Of a stretch of DNA of 5,016 nt, positions 1 through 4,956 are shown piece by piece. Numbering within the stretch: the stretch's first letter is position 1; each line of letters starts with the position of its first letter. Under the pieces are notes generated by a model, which saw nothing but the letters and a program-made list of their open reading frames with translations, ran no database searches and was not told the DNA's origin. A program made the translations under genes and the position numbers. This stretch comes from an uncultured Clostridia bacterium (GTDB lineage Bacteria; Bacillota; Clostridia; Peptostreptococcales; Anaerovoracaceae). The stretch spans positions 1 through 5,016 of the forward strand of contig CAKQOE010000068.1 in the NCBI GenBank assembly GCA_934255545.1, read 5' to 3'.

Positions 1-82
1 ATCCATTCTGCTCCGAGCTCCGCTTATCCGTATATCAGCCACCAGCATCAGCAATTTCACAATAATAAAAGTTACAAAAATG

Positions 83-112
83 TATACATGACTGCATTTT
101 AAGGTCTATACT
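83..112 (+). promoter_or_regulatory. Putative sigma-A-type promoter of the PrcB-like gene
   Basis: TATACA at 83-88 (4 of 6 matches to the -35 consensus) is followed after 18 bp by TATACT at 107-112 (5 of 6 to the -10). This would start transcription near 119 and give a leader of about 45 nt. The -35 overlaps a perfect 10-bp palindrome, ATGTATACAT (80-89). This is a sequence match only; AT-rich DNA gives such matches by chance. Confidence 0.35.
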
Positions 113-163
113 CCCTGTCTGCCGCATATCTATGTTTTAGATACAAAAAGGAGGACATGGAAA

Positions 164-649
164 ATGGGCAGAAGAACAGGCGGAACGAAGGATGTAAATG
201 CGCTGAGGAACAAGATAAGGATAGGGATAGCGCTGGCGGCGCTAGCCGCGATAATAGTCGGGTTGAAGATAACGGGAGGCGGAAGCGGCAGCGGCGGAAC
301 AGTGACGTTCACCCAGCTGACTGAGGATGCTGTACCGCAGGACATAACGAGCCAGATAGTTCCGGAGTACAGAGACATGGAGCGCGCGCTTGCATGTGTA
401 GTGGACGATAAGGTATATGTACTCGCCACGCGCGGCGAAAAACCGACTACAGGATACGACATAAGCATAGAGAGTATGAATATCGATGAAAAGGACGATA
501 AGAGCACGCTTACGGTGAACGCGGTATTTACAGACCCACAGGCAGGCGCATCGCTCACGCAGGAAATTACATACCCATATGTAGTAGCGGAAACAGAGCT
601 TAAGGAGCTGCCCGACAAGATACAGCTTAAAATAACATATGCAGACTGA
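164..649 (+). CDS. Membrane-anchored PrcB_C-domain-like protein
   Basis: This 161-aa protein has a short basic N-terminus, one hydrophobic segment (about residues 18-36, Ala/Ile-rich), a Gly/Ser linker (38-45) and a C-terminal domain likely outside the cytoplasm. Residues about 83-145 (VYVLATRGEKPTTGYDISI, then TLTVNAVFTDP, then EITYPYVV) resemble the PrcB_C domain. That family is named after PrcB, a small lipoprotein needed for stability of the Treponema denticola dentilisin protease complex. In Clostridia such proteins are common but uncharacterised, so a protease-partner role is only inferred. The start is ATG at 164: AAGGAGG (148-154) lies 9 nt upstream, and an ATG at 157 is out of frame. 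No lipobox cysteine follows the hydrophobic segment, so it is probably an uncleaved anchor rather than a lipoprotein. The gene stands alone, and no protease gene is adjacent in the window. Confidence 0.85.
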   Translation: MGRRTGGTKDVNALRNKIRIGIALAALAAIIVGLKITGGGSGSGGTVTFTQLTEDAVPQDITSQIVPEYRDMERALACVVDDKVYVLATRGEKPTTGYDISIESMNIDEKDDKSTLTVNAVFTDPQAGASLTQEITYPYVVAETELKELPDKIQLKITYAD

Positions 650-653
650 TATT

Positions 654-680
654 AAAAAGCTGCCGCAGGGCAGCTTTTTT
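654..680 (+). terminator. Intrinsic terminator after the PrcB-like gene
   Basis: GCTGCC (659-664), loop GCAG, GGCAGC (669-674) forms a GC-rich stem, extended by A5/T5 pairing, and is followed by T675-680. It begins only 5 bp after the stop codon, so it ends this gene's transcript. The A-tract on the other side would also let it work in the opposite direction. Confidence 0.9.
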
Positions 681-751
681 GCTGTTCAGTTAGTGTATAC
701 ATTGTGTTAGAATATAACGATGCGCGGCAGGCCGCGGCAAGACTTACATTA

Positions 752-779
752 TTGATATATGACAAAAATTGCATAATAT
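752..779 (+). promoter_or_regulatory. Putative promoter of the thioesterase-rlmD unit
   Basis: TTGATA at 752-757 (5 of 6 to the -35) and TAATAT at 774-779 (4 of 6 to the -10) are 16 bp apart, placing the start near 786. An alternative upstream promoter is the extended -10 TGTTAGAAT at 705-713, with a weak -35 TTCAGT at 685-690. Between the two lies a GC-rich dyad, GCGGC-AG-GCCGC (724-735). Which promoter is used cannot be told from sequence. Confidence 0.4.
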
Positions 780-811
780 ATTAAATATTAACGTAAAAGG
801 GGGAATTTAAT

Positions 812-1237
812 ATGCGGCCATATATAACACACTACAGACCGATATATGCAGACACAGACGCGATGGGGATAGTTTACCATGCAAATTATCTCAGATTCTT
901 CGAGATGGGCAGAACAGAATTCCTGCGCGAGATAGGCTTCACATACAGACGCCTCGACAGTAAAGAAGGCGTGATGCTCCCGCTCGTAGACGTAGCGTTA
1001 AAGTACAAAAAACCTGCGCTGTACGATGAGCTGCTGGAGATAAGGACGACGATAGCAGAACTCAAAAACGCCTCAGTAACGATGGCATACGAGATATACA
1101 ACGAAAAAGGAGAGCTGCTCACAAAAGGAACGACGCGCCACGCAGTGACAGACAGCGAGCTGCACCCGGTAGTCCTTAAAAAACACGCGCCTGAGCTCCA
1201 CAAGCTGCTGCTCGACGTTATGAGCGAAGAAGAATAA
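812..1237 (+). CDS. YbgC-type acyl-CoA thioesterase (4HBT hotdog fold)
   Basis: This 141-aa protein has the normal length for a single hotdog-fold 4-hydroxybenzoyl-CoA thioesterase/YbgC subunit. These cytosolic enzymes hydrolyse acyl-CoA thioesters and usually act as tetramers. The family signature lies at residues 12-36, beginning YADTDAMGIVYHANYLRFFE. D16 sits at the catalytic aspartate position, H23 matches the conserved YbgC histidine, and Y26/E31/R34 are the usual conserved positions. The central strand-helix pattern and a C-terminal helix (about 124-139) also fit. The substrate cannot be read from the sequence; the E. coli YbgC link to Tol-Pal is not expected in a Gram-positive. ATG at 812 is preceded by GGGGG (799-803) with 8 nt spacing, a somewhat off-consensus Shine-Dalgarno. 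The methyltransferase gene begins 63 bp downstream with no terminator between, so co-transcription is likely. Confidence 0.92.
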   Translation: MRPYITHYRPIYADTDAMGIVYHANYLRFFEMGRTEFLREIGFTYRRLDSKEGVMLPLVDVALKYKKPALYDELLEIRTTIAELKNASVTMAYEIYNEKGELLTKGTTRHAVTDSELHPVVLKKHAPELHKLLLDVMSEEE

Positions 1238-1300
1238 CAAGGCATACCGAGACCGAGCGCCGCCATGCGCCCGGCAAAAAAGAGATAACAGGAAGAAAAA

Positions 1301-2959
1301 ATGCAGAAAAACGAAAAATACAAAATTGAAATATTTGATATATCAAATACAGGAGAAGGCATCGGCCGTGCCGATGGAGTAGTCACGTTCATTCCGGGGT
1401 TAGTTCCGGGAGACGTCGCAGAAGTAGAAATAACAGACGTAAAGAAAAACCTCGCAAGAGCAAAAATATCAGAGATCATCGAACCGTCACCGGTCCGTAC
1501 AGAGCCGGTATGCGAGTACGCCGACAGATGCGGTGGATGCACTCTCCAGCACATGACGTATGAGTCACAGCTGCAGCTCAAGGAAAAACAGCTGCGCGAC
1601 AAGCTCGAAAGGATATACGGCGGCGATGCGCCTGAGATAGAGCATATCATCGGGATGGACGAGCCGTGGAACTTCAGAAACAAGACGTCATATTCAGTTT
1701 ATGCCGGCAAGGCGCTCGTACAGAAGGACGGAAGCGTTAAAAATACAGAAAGACCGCGCGTAGGATTCTATGACGGCAAGGGCAGAAATATAGTAGAAGC
1801 AATGGAATGTCCAGTCAGCAGCCCGGCTGCTGAACGCGCTGCAGACGCGCTTCGCGAGTACATAAAGCAGACACATATAAGCATTTACGACGATAAGACA
1901 AAAAAAGGAAGACTGCGCCAGATGGTCGTAAGGACAGGCTTTGAAAGTCATGAAGTCATGGTCACAGTTGTCATAAACGGCAAAAAACTGCCAAAGCCTG
2001 AGCTGCTCGCAGACCTTATGTTTTACGCGATAGACTCGCTGAACGACGGCGTAGCGCAGCGTATACAGGACGCAGCTGAACGCGAAGGCAAAGGCAGCGT
2101 ATTTGTCCTCGATGAAACAGGCGAGCCTGCAGTAGACGAAGAGGGAGAACTCATATTTGACTATGATGTTATAGACAGCCTTGAATATCAGGAAAACTGG
2201 TACGAGCTCAAGAGCCTTGTCGTAAACTACAACAGCAACAGGACGCTTGCAGAAGTCAGCACAAAGCACGATGTAATATACGGCCAGCCGGTCATCCGTG
2301 ACTCGTGCGCAGGACTTGAGTTTGAAATATCGCCGTTCTCATTCTATCAGGTCAATCCTGTACAGATGGAAAAGCTTTACGCTACAGTGCTTGAATTTGC
2401 AGACCTCAAGGGCGATGAAACTGTATTTGACCTGTACTGCGGCGTAGGCACGATCGGTCTGTACTGCGCCGGAAACGCGCGTCAGGTATGGGGCATAGAG
2501 TCTGTAAAGAGCGCGGTCATAGACGCGAACAGGAATGCAGTGATAAACGGTCTCGTAAACATACAGTTCATAAACGGCAAAGCCGAAGAAAAGATATTTA
2601 AGCTTCTGGAAAAAGTAAACGCAGACGATCCGGACAGCGACGTGTCAGCCGAAGCCGCAAACGGCCCGGATCTCGTAATAATGGACCCGCCGCGCGCAGG
2701 CTGCCATCCTGAGCTCCTCAGTGCAGTAATGAAAGCAGCGCCGGAAAAAATAATATACGTTTCATGCGATCCGGGAACACTCGCGCGTGACCTTAAGATA
2801 CTCACAGGAAACGGCGGCCCGGCCGCCGAAAATTGCGCCGGTGACGGCGCGTCAGGATCGTCCTGCGAAGCAGCTTATCGCATAGAACGTATCCGCGAAG
2901 TTGACAATTTCTGCCATTCTACGCATGTAGAAACAGTCGTTTTAATGATGAAAAAGTAA
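1301..2959 (+). CDS. rlmD: 23S rRNA (uracil-5-)-methyltransferase, RlmD/RlmCD family
   Basis: This SAM-dependent enzyme should make 5-methyluridine in 23S rRNA (U1939 and/or U747 by E. coli numbering). Gram-positives usually use one RlmCD enzyme for both sites, so RlmCD is as apt a name; a tRNA target (TrmFO-independent TrmA type) is less likely. A TRAM RNA-binding domain spans residues 1-62. C71, C77, C80 and C170 are the expected [4Fe-4S] ligands. The SAM-binding loop is FDLYCGVGT (376-384). DPPRAG (462-467) and SCDPGTLARDL (488-498, nucleophile C489) form the active site, and E544 in HVETVV is the expected general base. At 552 aa it is about 90-100 residues longer than usual. The excess lies in an acidic segment (about 241-304), an Ala/Asp-rich stretch (about 440-455) and a Gly/Ala/Ser/Cys stretch (503-525). 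All are in frame and spare the catalytic motifs, so the enzyme is probably active. The Shine-Dalgarno is a modest AGGAAG (1290-1295), 5 nt before ATG. Confidence 0.93.
   Translation: MQKNEKYKIEIFDISNTGEGIGRADGVVTFIPGLVPGDVAEVEITDVKKNLARAKISEIIEPSPVRTEPVCEYADRCGGCTLQHMTYESQLQLKEKQLRDKLERIYGGDAPEIEHIIGMDEPWNFRNKTSYSVYAGKALVQKDGSVKNTERPRVGFYDGKGRNIVEAMECPVSSPAAERAADALREYIKQTHISIYDDKTKKGRLRQMVVRTGFESHEVMVTVVINGKKLPKPELLADLMFYAIDSLNDGVAQRIQDAAEREGKGSVFVLDETGEPAVDEEGELIFDYDVIDSLEYQENWYELKSLVVNYNSNRTLAEVSTKHDVIYGQPVIRDSCAGLEFEISPFSFYQVNPVQMEKLYATVLEFADLKGDETVFDLYCGVGTIGLYCAGNARQVWGIESVKSAVIDANRNAVINGLVNIQFINGKAEEKIFKLLEKVNADDPDSDVSAEAANGPDLVIMDPPRAGCHPELLSAVMKAAPEKIIYVSCDPGTLARDLKILTGNGGPAAENCAGDGASGSSCEAAYRIERIREVDNFCHSTHVETVVLMMKK
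2812..2865. repeat. Three consecutive hairpins inside rlmD
   Basis: Three perfect inverted repeats follow one another within 54 bp of coding sequence. They are CGGCGGC-CCG-GCCGCCG (2812-2828), GCGCCG-GTGA-CGGCGC (2835-2850, with a GNRA-type loop) and CAGGA-TCG-TCCTG (2853-2865). They encode residues 504-522, inside a segment with no counterpart in typical RumA/RlmD proteins, which pass from LARDL to the final strand-rich part with only a few residues. The pattern suggests an inserted palindromic element or slippage-grown sequence, kept in frame. Origin is inference. Confidence 0.75.
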
Positions 2960-3003
2960 TATTACGCATTCTGCTCAGACAAGCAGAGCTATAGAAAAAA
3001 CAT

Positions 3004-3063
3004 AAAAAACGGAGACCTGCAGAGATCCTGGTAAATCAGATCATCATGCAGATCTCCGTTTTT
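3004..3063. terminator. Strong bidirectional intrinsic terminator after rlmD
   Basis: AAAAACGGAGA (3005-3015) pairs with TCTCCGTTTTT (3053-3063). The stem continues through CTGCA (3017-3021) with TGCAG (3047-3051) after one mismatch. The apex can form a further short helix (GATC-C-TG with CAGATC). T-tracts occur on both strands, so it should stop rlmD transcription rightward and any transcript coming leftward from the 113-aa gene. It lies 44 bp past the rlmD stop codon. Confidence 0.93.
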
Positions 3064-3077
3064 AAGTTTCTGAAGTC

Positions 3078-3174
3078 GATATATGCCCCAAATATATATC
3101 AGGGCGGAGAAGAAAGGAGCAGCTATAATAAAAAAGAATTCGGTAAAAAATATAGCTATTAAGTAACCCCGCCC
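3078..3174 (+). other. Nested inverted repeats upstream of the micropeptide
   Basis: Three dyads are packed in 97 bp. GATATAT (3078-3084) pairs with ATATATC (3094-3100). GGGCGG (3102-3107) pairs with CCGCCC (3169-3174) and encloses AGCTATA (3121-3127) pairing with TATAGCT (3151-3157). A perfect -10 hexamer, TATAAT (3124-3129), overlaps the inner arm but has no good -35 at 16-18 bp. This may be a structured 5' leader or small RNA if transcription starts upstream of 3078, or operator DNA around the -10 if it starts near 3136. I do not recognise a known riboswitch class. Confidence 0.5.
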
Positions 3175-3193
3175 GGATAAACAGCACTAAAGT

Positions 3194-3200
3194 AGGAGGT
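3194..3200 (+). promoter_or_regulatory. Consensus Shine-Dalgarno of the micro-ORF
   Basis: AGGAGGT is a full match to the anti-Shine-Dalgarno sequence and sits 5 nt before ATG at 3206. It is as strong as any ribosome binding site in the window and is the main reason for calling the 20-codon ORF behind it. Confidence 0.75.
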
Positions 3201-3205
3201 ACTCT

Positions 3206-3268
3206 ATGTGCAAAAATGGAACTTGCAGTGTTAATGTATTAAGTTTCAGTCTGAACTGTGATGCATAA
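3206..3268 (+). CDS. 20-aa cysteine-containing micropeptide, function unknown
   Basis: Reading from ATG at 3206 to TAA at 3266-3268 gives MCKNGTCSVNVLSFSLNCDA. It has cysteines at residues 2, 7 and 18, the first two in a CxxxxC spacing, and it is nearly neutral, with one Lys and one Asp. It has no signal peptide or membrane segment and is too short for a folded domain without disulfides, metal or modification. Support for translation is the consensus AGGAGGT at 3194-3200, and its isolation between a strong terminator (ending 3063) and a stem-loop (3276-3310). Possible roles are a regulatory leader peptide, a peptide precursor, or a small metal or redox peptide. I recognise no family. No maturation enzyme or transporter is beside it in the window. 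It is short enough that chance cannot be excluded. Confidence 0.5.
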   Translation: MCKNGTCSVNVLSFSLNCDA

Positions 3269-3275
3269 TGTCAGG

Positions 3276-3310
3276 CATCACCGCGCGGCTGCCGGGCAGC
3301 CGGTCTGATG
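3276..3310. other. Stem-loop between the convergent micropeptide and 113-aa gene
   Basis: GGCTGC-CGG-GCAGCC (3287-3301) is a perfect core stem. It is extended by CC/GG and by CATCA (3276-3280) with TGATG (3306-3310) across small internal loops. It starts 8 bp after the micropeptide stop and touches the stop codon of the opposite-strand gene (3311-3313). Neither strand has a T-tract after it, so it is not a canonical terminator. It may protect 3' ends or aid termination from both sides. Confidence 0.5.
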
Positions 3311-3652
3311 TTAAAATGCGTCATATTCATCTTCTATAAGCGATGTAATATTGATAACATCTGAATGAGCGCGCGTCATCGCGCGTGCGGCAAGCTCGGC
3401 AAAACGCCTTACTATACGGTTGAATGCTGATATTACGCGTCTTTGCCAGTAAAACGACATGTGCGCGCTGTCGAGCCAGTCGCTGGTATTTTCTATATGG
3501 TACTCAGCTCCGGACACAGTAAGCGCCAGGCAATGGTCAGACCTTCCTTTTTTTTTAACAGACAGCGAAAATTCGTCATCAGCTGTGACATAAACGGAGT
3601 GAGCAAGTGAAAGACTGCTTTCGCTGTCAAACGTTTCAAAATACAGTATCAA
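3311..3652 (-). CDS. 113-aa hypothetical protein (TTG start)
   Basis: No family is recognised. The start codon is TTG at 3652-3650, chosen because GGAGG (3664-3660) lies 7 nt upstream; no ATG or GTG in the first part of the frame has a comparable site. Residues 1-55 look like alternating beta strands and turns (ILYFETFD, SVYVTADDEFSLSVKKK, CLALTVSGAEYHIEN). Residues about 60-95 form a long basic amphipathic helix rich in Trp, Arg and Ala (FYWQRRVISAFNRIVRRFAE), and the tail is acidic (IEDEYDAF). There is no signal peptide or membrane helix, so it is probably cytosolic. It lies downstream of the 360-aa gene on the same strand, separated by 118 bp holding a promoter and three phased repeats, so it may be both co-transcribed and separately controlled. 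The basic helix might bind nucleic acid or a partner protein; that is speculation. Confidence 0.7.
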   Translation of the reverse strand: MILYFETFDSESSLSLAHSVYVTADDEFSLSVKKKGRSDHCLALTVSGAEYHIENTSDWLDSAHMSFYWQRRVISAFNRIVRRFAELAARAMTRAHSDVINITSLIEDEYDAF

Positions 3653-3659
3653 AGTATTT

Positions 3660-3664
3660 CCTCC
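3660..3664 (-). promoter_or_regulatory. Ribosome binding site that sets the TTG start
   Basis: On the - strand this reads GGAGG, 7 nt before the TTG at 3652-3650. The spacing is ideal and no better start codon exists nearby, so the site decides the rare TTG start of the 113-aa gene. Confidence 0.75.
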
Positions 3665-3700
3665 GTTTTCTTTTTATTTGCAGGACCCCTCTGCATGATC

Positions 3701-3728
3701 ATTATCTCATCATACATTAAAATTTGAA
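3701..3728 (-). promoter_or_regulatory. Putative promoter of the 113-aa gene
   Basis: Read on the - strand, TTCAAA (3728-3723, 4 of 6 to the -35) and GATAAT (3706-3701, 5 of 6 to the -10) are 16 bp apart. Transcription would start near 3694, giving a leader of about 42 nt. The three phased repeats end 4 bp upstream of this -35, the usual place for an activator. Confidence 0.45.
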
Positions 3729-3730
3729 AG

Positions 3731-3762
3731 CGACATTTGGCGGACATTTGACGGACATTTGC
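3731..3762 (-). repeat. Three 11-bp phased direct repeats (GACATTTG)
   Basis: GACATTTG occurs at 3732-3739, 3743-3750 and 3754-3761, exactly 11 bp apart; copies two and three share the longer core CGGACATTTG. One copy per helical turn puts all copies on the same DNA face. On the - strand they read CAAATGTC and lie between the stop of the 360-aa gene and the -35 of the 113-aa gene. This is consistent with a multi-subunit regulator binding site. The regulator is unknown. Confidence 0.75.
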
Positions 3763-3770
3763 AGACACCG

Positions 3771-4853
3771 TCAGTCACGGAACTCAGGAAGGAAATAATT
3801 GTTTATAAAAGGATCGAACGTCGCATAAACAGTATAGTTAGGCAGTATGAACCAGACAGTGTCCGGCTCAACAAATGAAGTAGCTATAAGCTCAAGCTCT
3901 TCGTCATATTGCTTCGAATAATAAGTCCTGCCGTCGTCAGTCCTGAACCTTGCATGCGAATAATCGATATGAGCTGCCATCAGCTCGCAGAGCTGAGGAA
4001 CATTTTTAGGGTCGCATTTCGCATAGCACTTGAACTGAAAACCGATATCGACAGGCACGTCCTCGATAACAGCCATCATAGCGCGCGGCCCTTCACCGGA
4101 TCTTTCAAATTTTATATTCCTGTTCACAGGCATAAGGTCTGCTCCGGAAAGAAACTCATCCTTCCCGTTTTTTATATGACGCACAAAATATTCGACATCG
4201 AACGGTACAGGAGGCGCATTGAATTTTATAACAGCTGAGCCTGTACGAATGCCGTTGTCACTGCCGCTGCCCGCAGCGGAACCGAAAGAAGTCTGCGGTG
4301 CGTCACCGATGCCGCCGGACACGGATCCGGCAGAAGGTGATTCAGGGATGTTTTCAGCAGTACCGTCCGCTATGGCTCGCAGCTGCCCTGTGAAAAGGTC
4401 GATCTGCTCGACCTTGCCTTTATCGAGCATTGCAAATGACAGTATATCAAAAACTATAGAAAGGGCAGCGCCTGTATTGACATCAGCGGCAGCCTCTATA
4501 TCGGAAGTATCGAAATGAAATCCATCTCCCTTAAGTATATTGATAATTTTTGAAAGCAAAGTCTGATCTGTTCCCGAATAGTTTGTGAGGAGCACATTGA
4601 TGAAGATCTTACGCATGTCTTCAGGTGAGAGATTGTCTTCTCGAGGAAAGCGGGTATGCCCGCTAGACCAGCGATCTATCGTTTTTCTATCTAAAATAGG
4701 CTGTGCAGCCTCAGGGCTTTTTAAAGCAGTGAGCTCATTGAGAAACGTTAAGGTATTTTTTCTCGGAAATGAATTGTATACACCCATGGCATCCTGAAGC
4801 GTAAGTGACGAAAGCGGTTTAAGATCTGAGTTGTTTTTAAGAGGAACGTCCAT
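3771..4853 (-). CDS. 360-aa two-domain hypothetical protein
   Basis: No family is recognised. The N-terminal half (1-162) is helical and includes LDRKTIDRWSSGHTRFPRED (54-73), which resembles the second half of an XRE-type helix-turn-helix (recognition helix, Trp, Gly turn, then Pro). The match is too short to call the domain. A Gly/Ser/Pro-rich linker (about 168-207) leads to a beta-rich C-terminal domain (208-360) with many aromatic residues and two close cysteines (C276, C280). There is no signal peptide or membrane helix. The start chosen is ATG at 4853-4851, with AGGAG (4867-4863) 9 nt upstream. An in-frame GTG at 4937 would add 28 residues but has no ribosome binding site and lies before the predicted transcription start. 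The protein could be a DNA-binding sensor whose C-terminal domain takes a ligand or partner, possibly acting with the 113-aa product downstream; this is inference. Confidence 0.8.
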   Translation of the reverse strand: MDVPLKNNSDLKPLSSLTLQDAMGVYNSFPRKNTLTFLNELTALKSPEAAQPILDRKTIDRWSSGHTRFPREDNLSPEDMRKIFINVLLTNYSGTDQTLLSKIINILKGDGFHFDTSDIEAAADVNTGAALSIVFDILSFAMLDKGKVEQIDLFTGQLRAIADGTAENIPESPSAGSVSGGIGDAPQTSFGSAAGSGSDNGIRTGSAVIKFNAPPVPFDVEYFVRHIKNGKDEFLSGADLMPVNRNIKFERSGEGPRAMMAVIEDVPVDIGFQFKCYAKCDPKNVPQLCELMAAHIDYSHARFRTDDGRTYYSKQYDEELELIATSFVEPDTVWFILPNYTVYATFDPFINNYFLPEFRD

Positions 4854-4862
4854 AAAATATAT

Positions 4863-4867
4863 CTCCT
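4863..4867 (-). promoter_or_regulatory. Ribosome binding site that sets the 360-aa start
   Basis: On the - strand this reads AGGAG, 9 nt before ATG at 4853-4851. It favours this start over the longer GTG frame from 4937. Just upstream in the leader is a near-perfect dyad, TAAAC-A-GTTTA on the - strand (4879-4869), which may be a small operator or chance. Confidence 0.7.
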
Positions 4868-4927
4868 GTAAACTGTTTAACGTTATACGGCAGCAGCACA
4901 GAGCCGCGCCTGCTTTAAATTGAATGT

Positions 4928-4956
4928 ATTTTATCACATAATATTTTATATGTATA
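4928..4956 (-). promoter_or_regulatory. Extended -10 promoter of the 360-aa gene
   Basis: On the - strand, TATACA (4956-4951, 4 of 6 to the -35) is followed after 17 bp by TAAAAT (4933-4928, 5 of 6 to the -10). TG one base before the -10 makes it an extended -10. Transcription would begin near 4921 and leave a leader of about 68 nt, which excludes the GTG at 4937 as the start codon. Confidence 0.55.

Noticed and set aside
1..105. - strand frame open to the left edge, with hydrophobic codons and a possible GTG start near 59
   Set aside because: About 100 nt only, with no Shine-Dalgarno before any candidate start; + strand frames are also open at the edge. It may be the start of a gene outside the window but cannot be supported.
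130..618. - strand frame opposite the PrcB-like gene
   Set aside because: It is a Ser/Val/Pro-rich antisense shadow; the + strand frame has a strong Shine-Dalgarno, a domain match and its own terminator.
1238..1300. Possible terminator between the thioesterase gene and rlmD
   Set aside because: The GC-rich stretch forms only short imperfect stems and is followed by A residues, not T residues, on the + strand; co-transcription is the better reading.
886..1683. Long - strand open frame (265 codons) opposite the thioesterase and rlmD start
   Set aside because: It is antisense to two clearly recognised genes, its protein is a Ser/Cys/Phe-rich shadow with no recognisable domain, and no ribosome binding site was identified.
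3085..3105. H-type pseudoknot between loop GCCC (3085-3088) and GGGC (3102-3105)
   Set aside because: The connecting loops would be 0 and 1 nt across a 7-bp stem, which is not sterically feasible; the longer GGGCGG/CCGCCC pairing competes for the same bases.
3078..3205. Known riboswitch or self-cleaving ribozyme (c-di-GMP, fluoride, preQ1, twister, pistol considered)
   Set aside because: None of the conserved cores I can recall is present in the expected arrangement.
3721..3770. CRISPR-like or iteron origin reading of the GACATTTG repeats
   Set aside because: Repeats are only 8-10 bp at 11-bp period with no spacers, and no replication initiator gene is present; a regulator-binding array fits better.
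3909..4797. Several + strand frames opposite the 360-aa gene
   Set aside because: They overlap a longer frame with a good ribosome binding site and promoter and have no recognisable domain themselves.
4851..4937. GTG at 4937 as start of the 360-aa protein (388 aa form)
   Set aside because: It has no ribosome binding site and lies upstream of the predicted transcription start; the ATG at 4853 has AGGAG at 9 nt.
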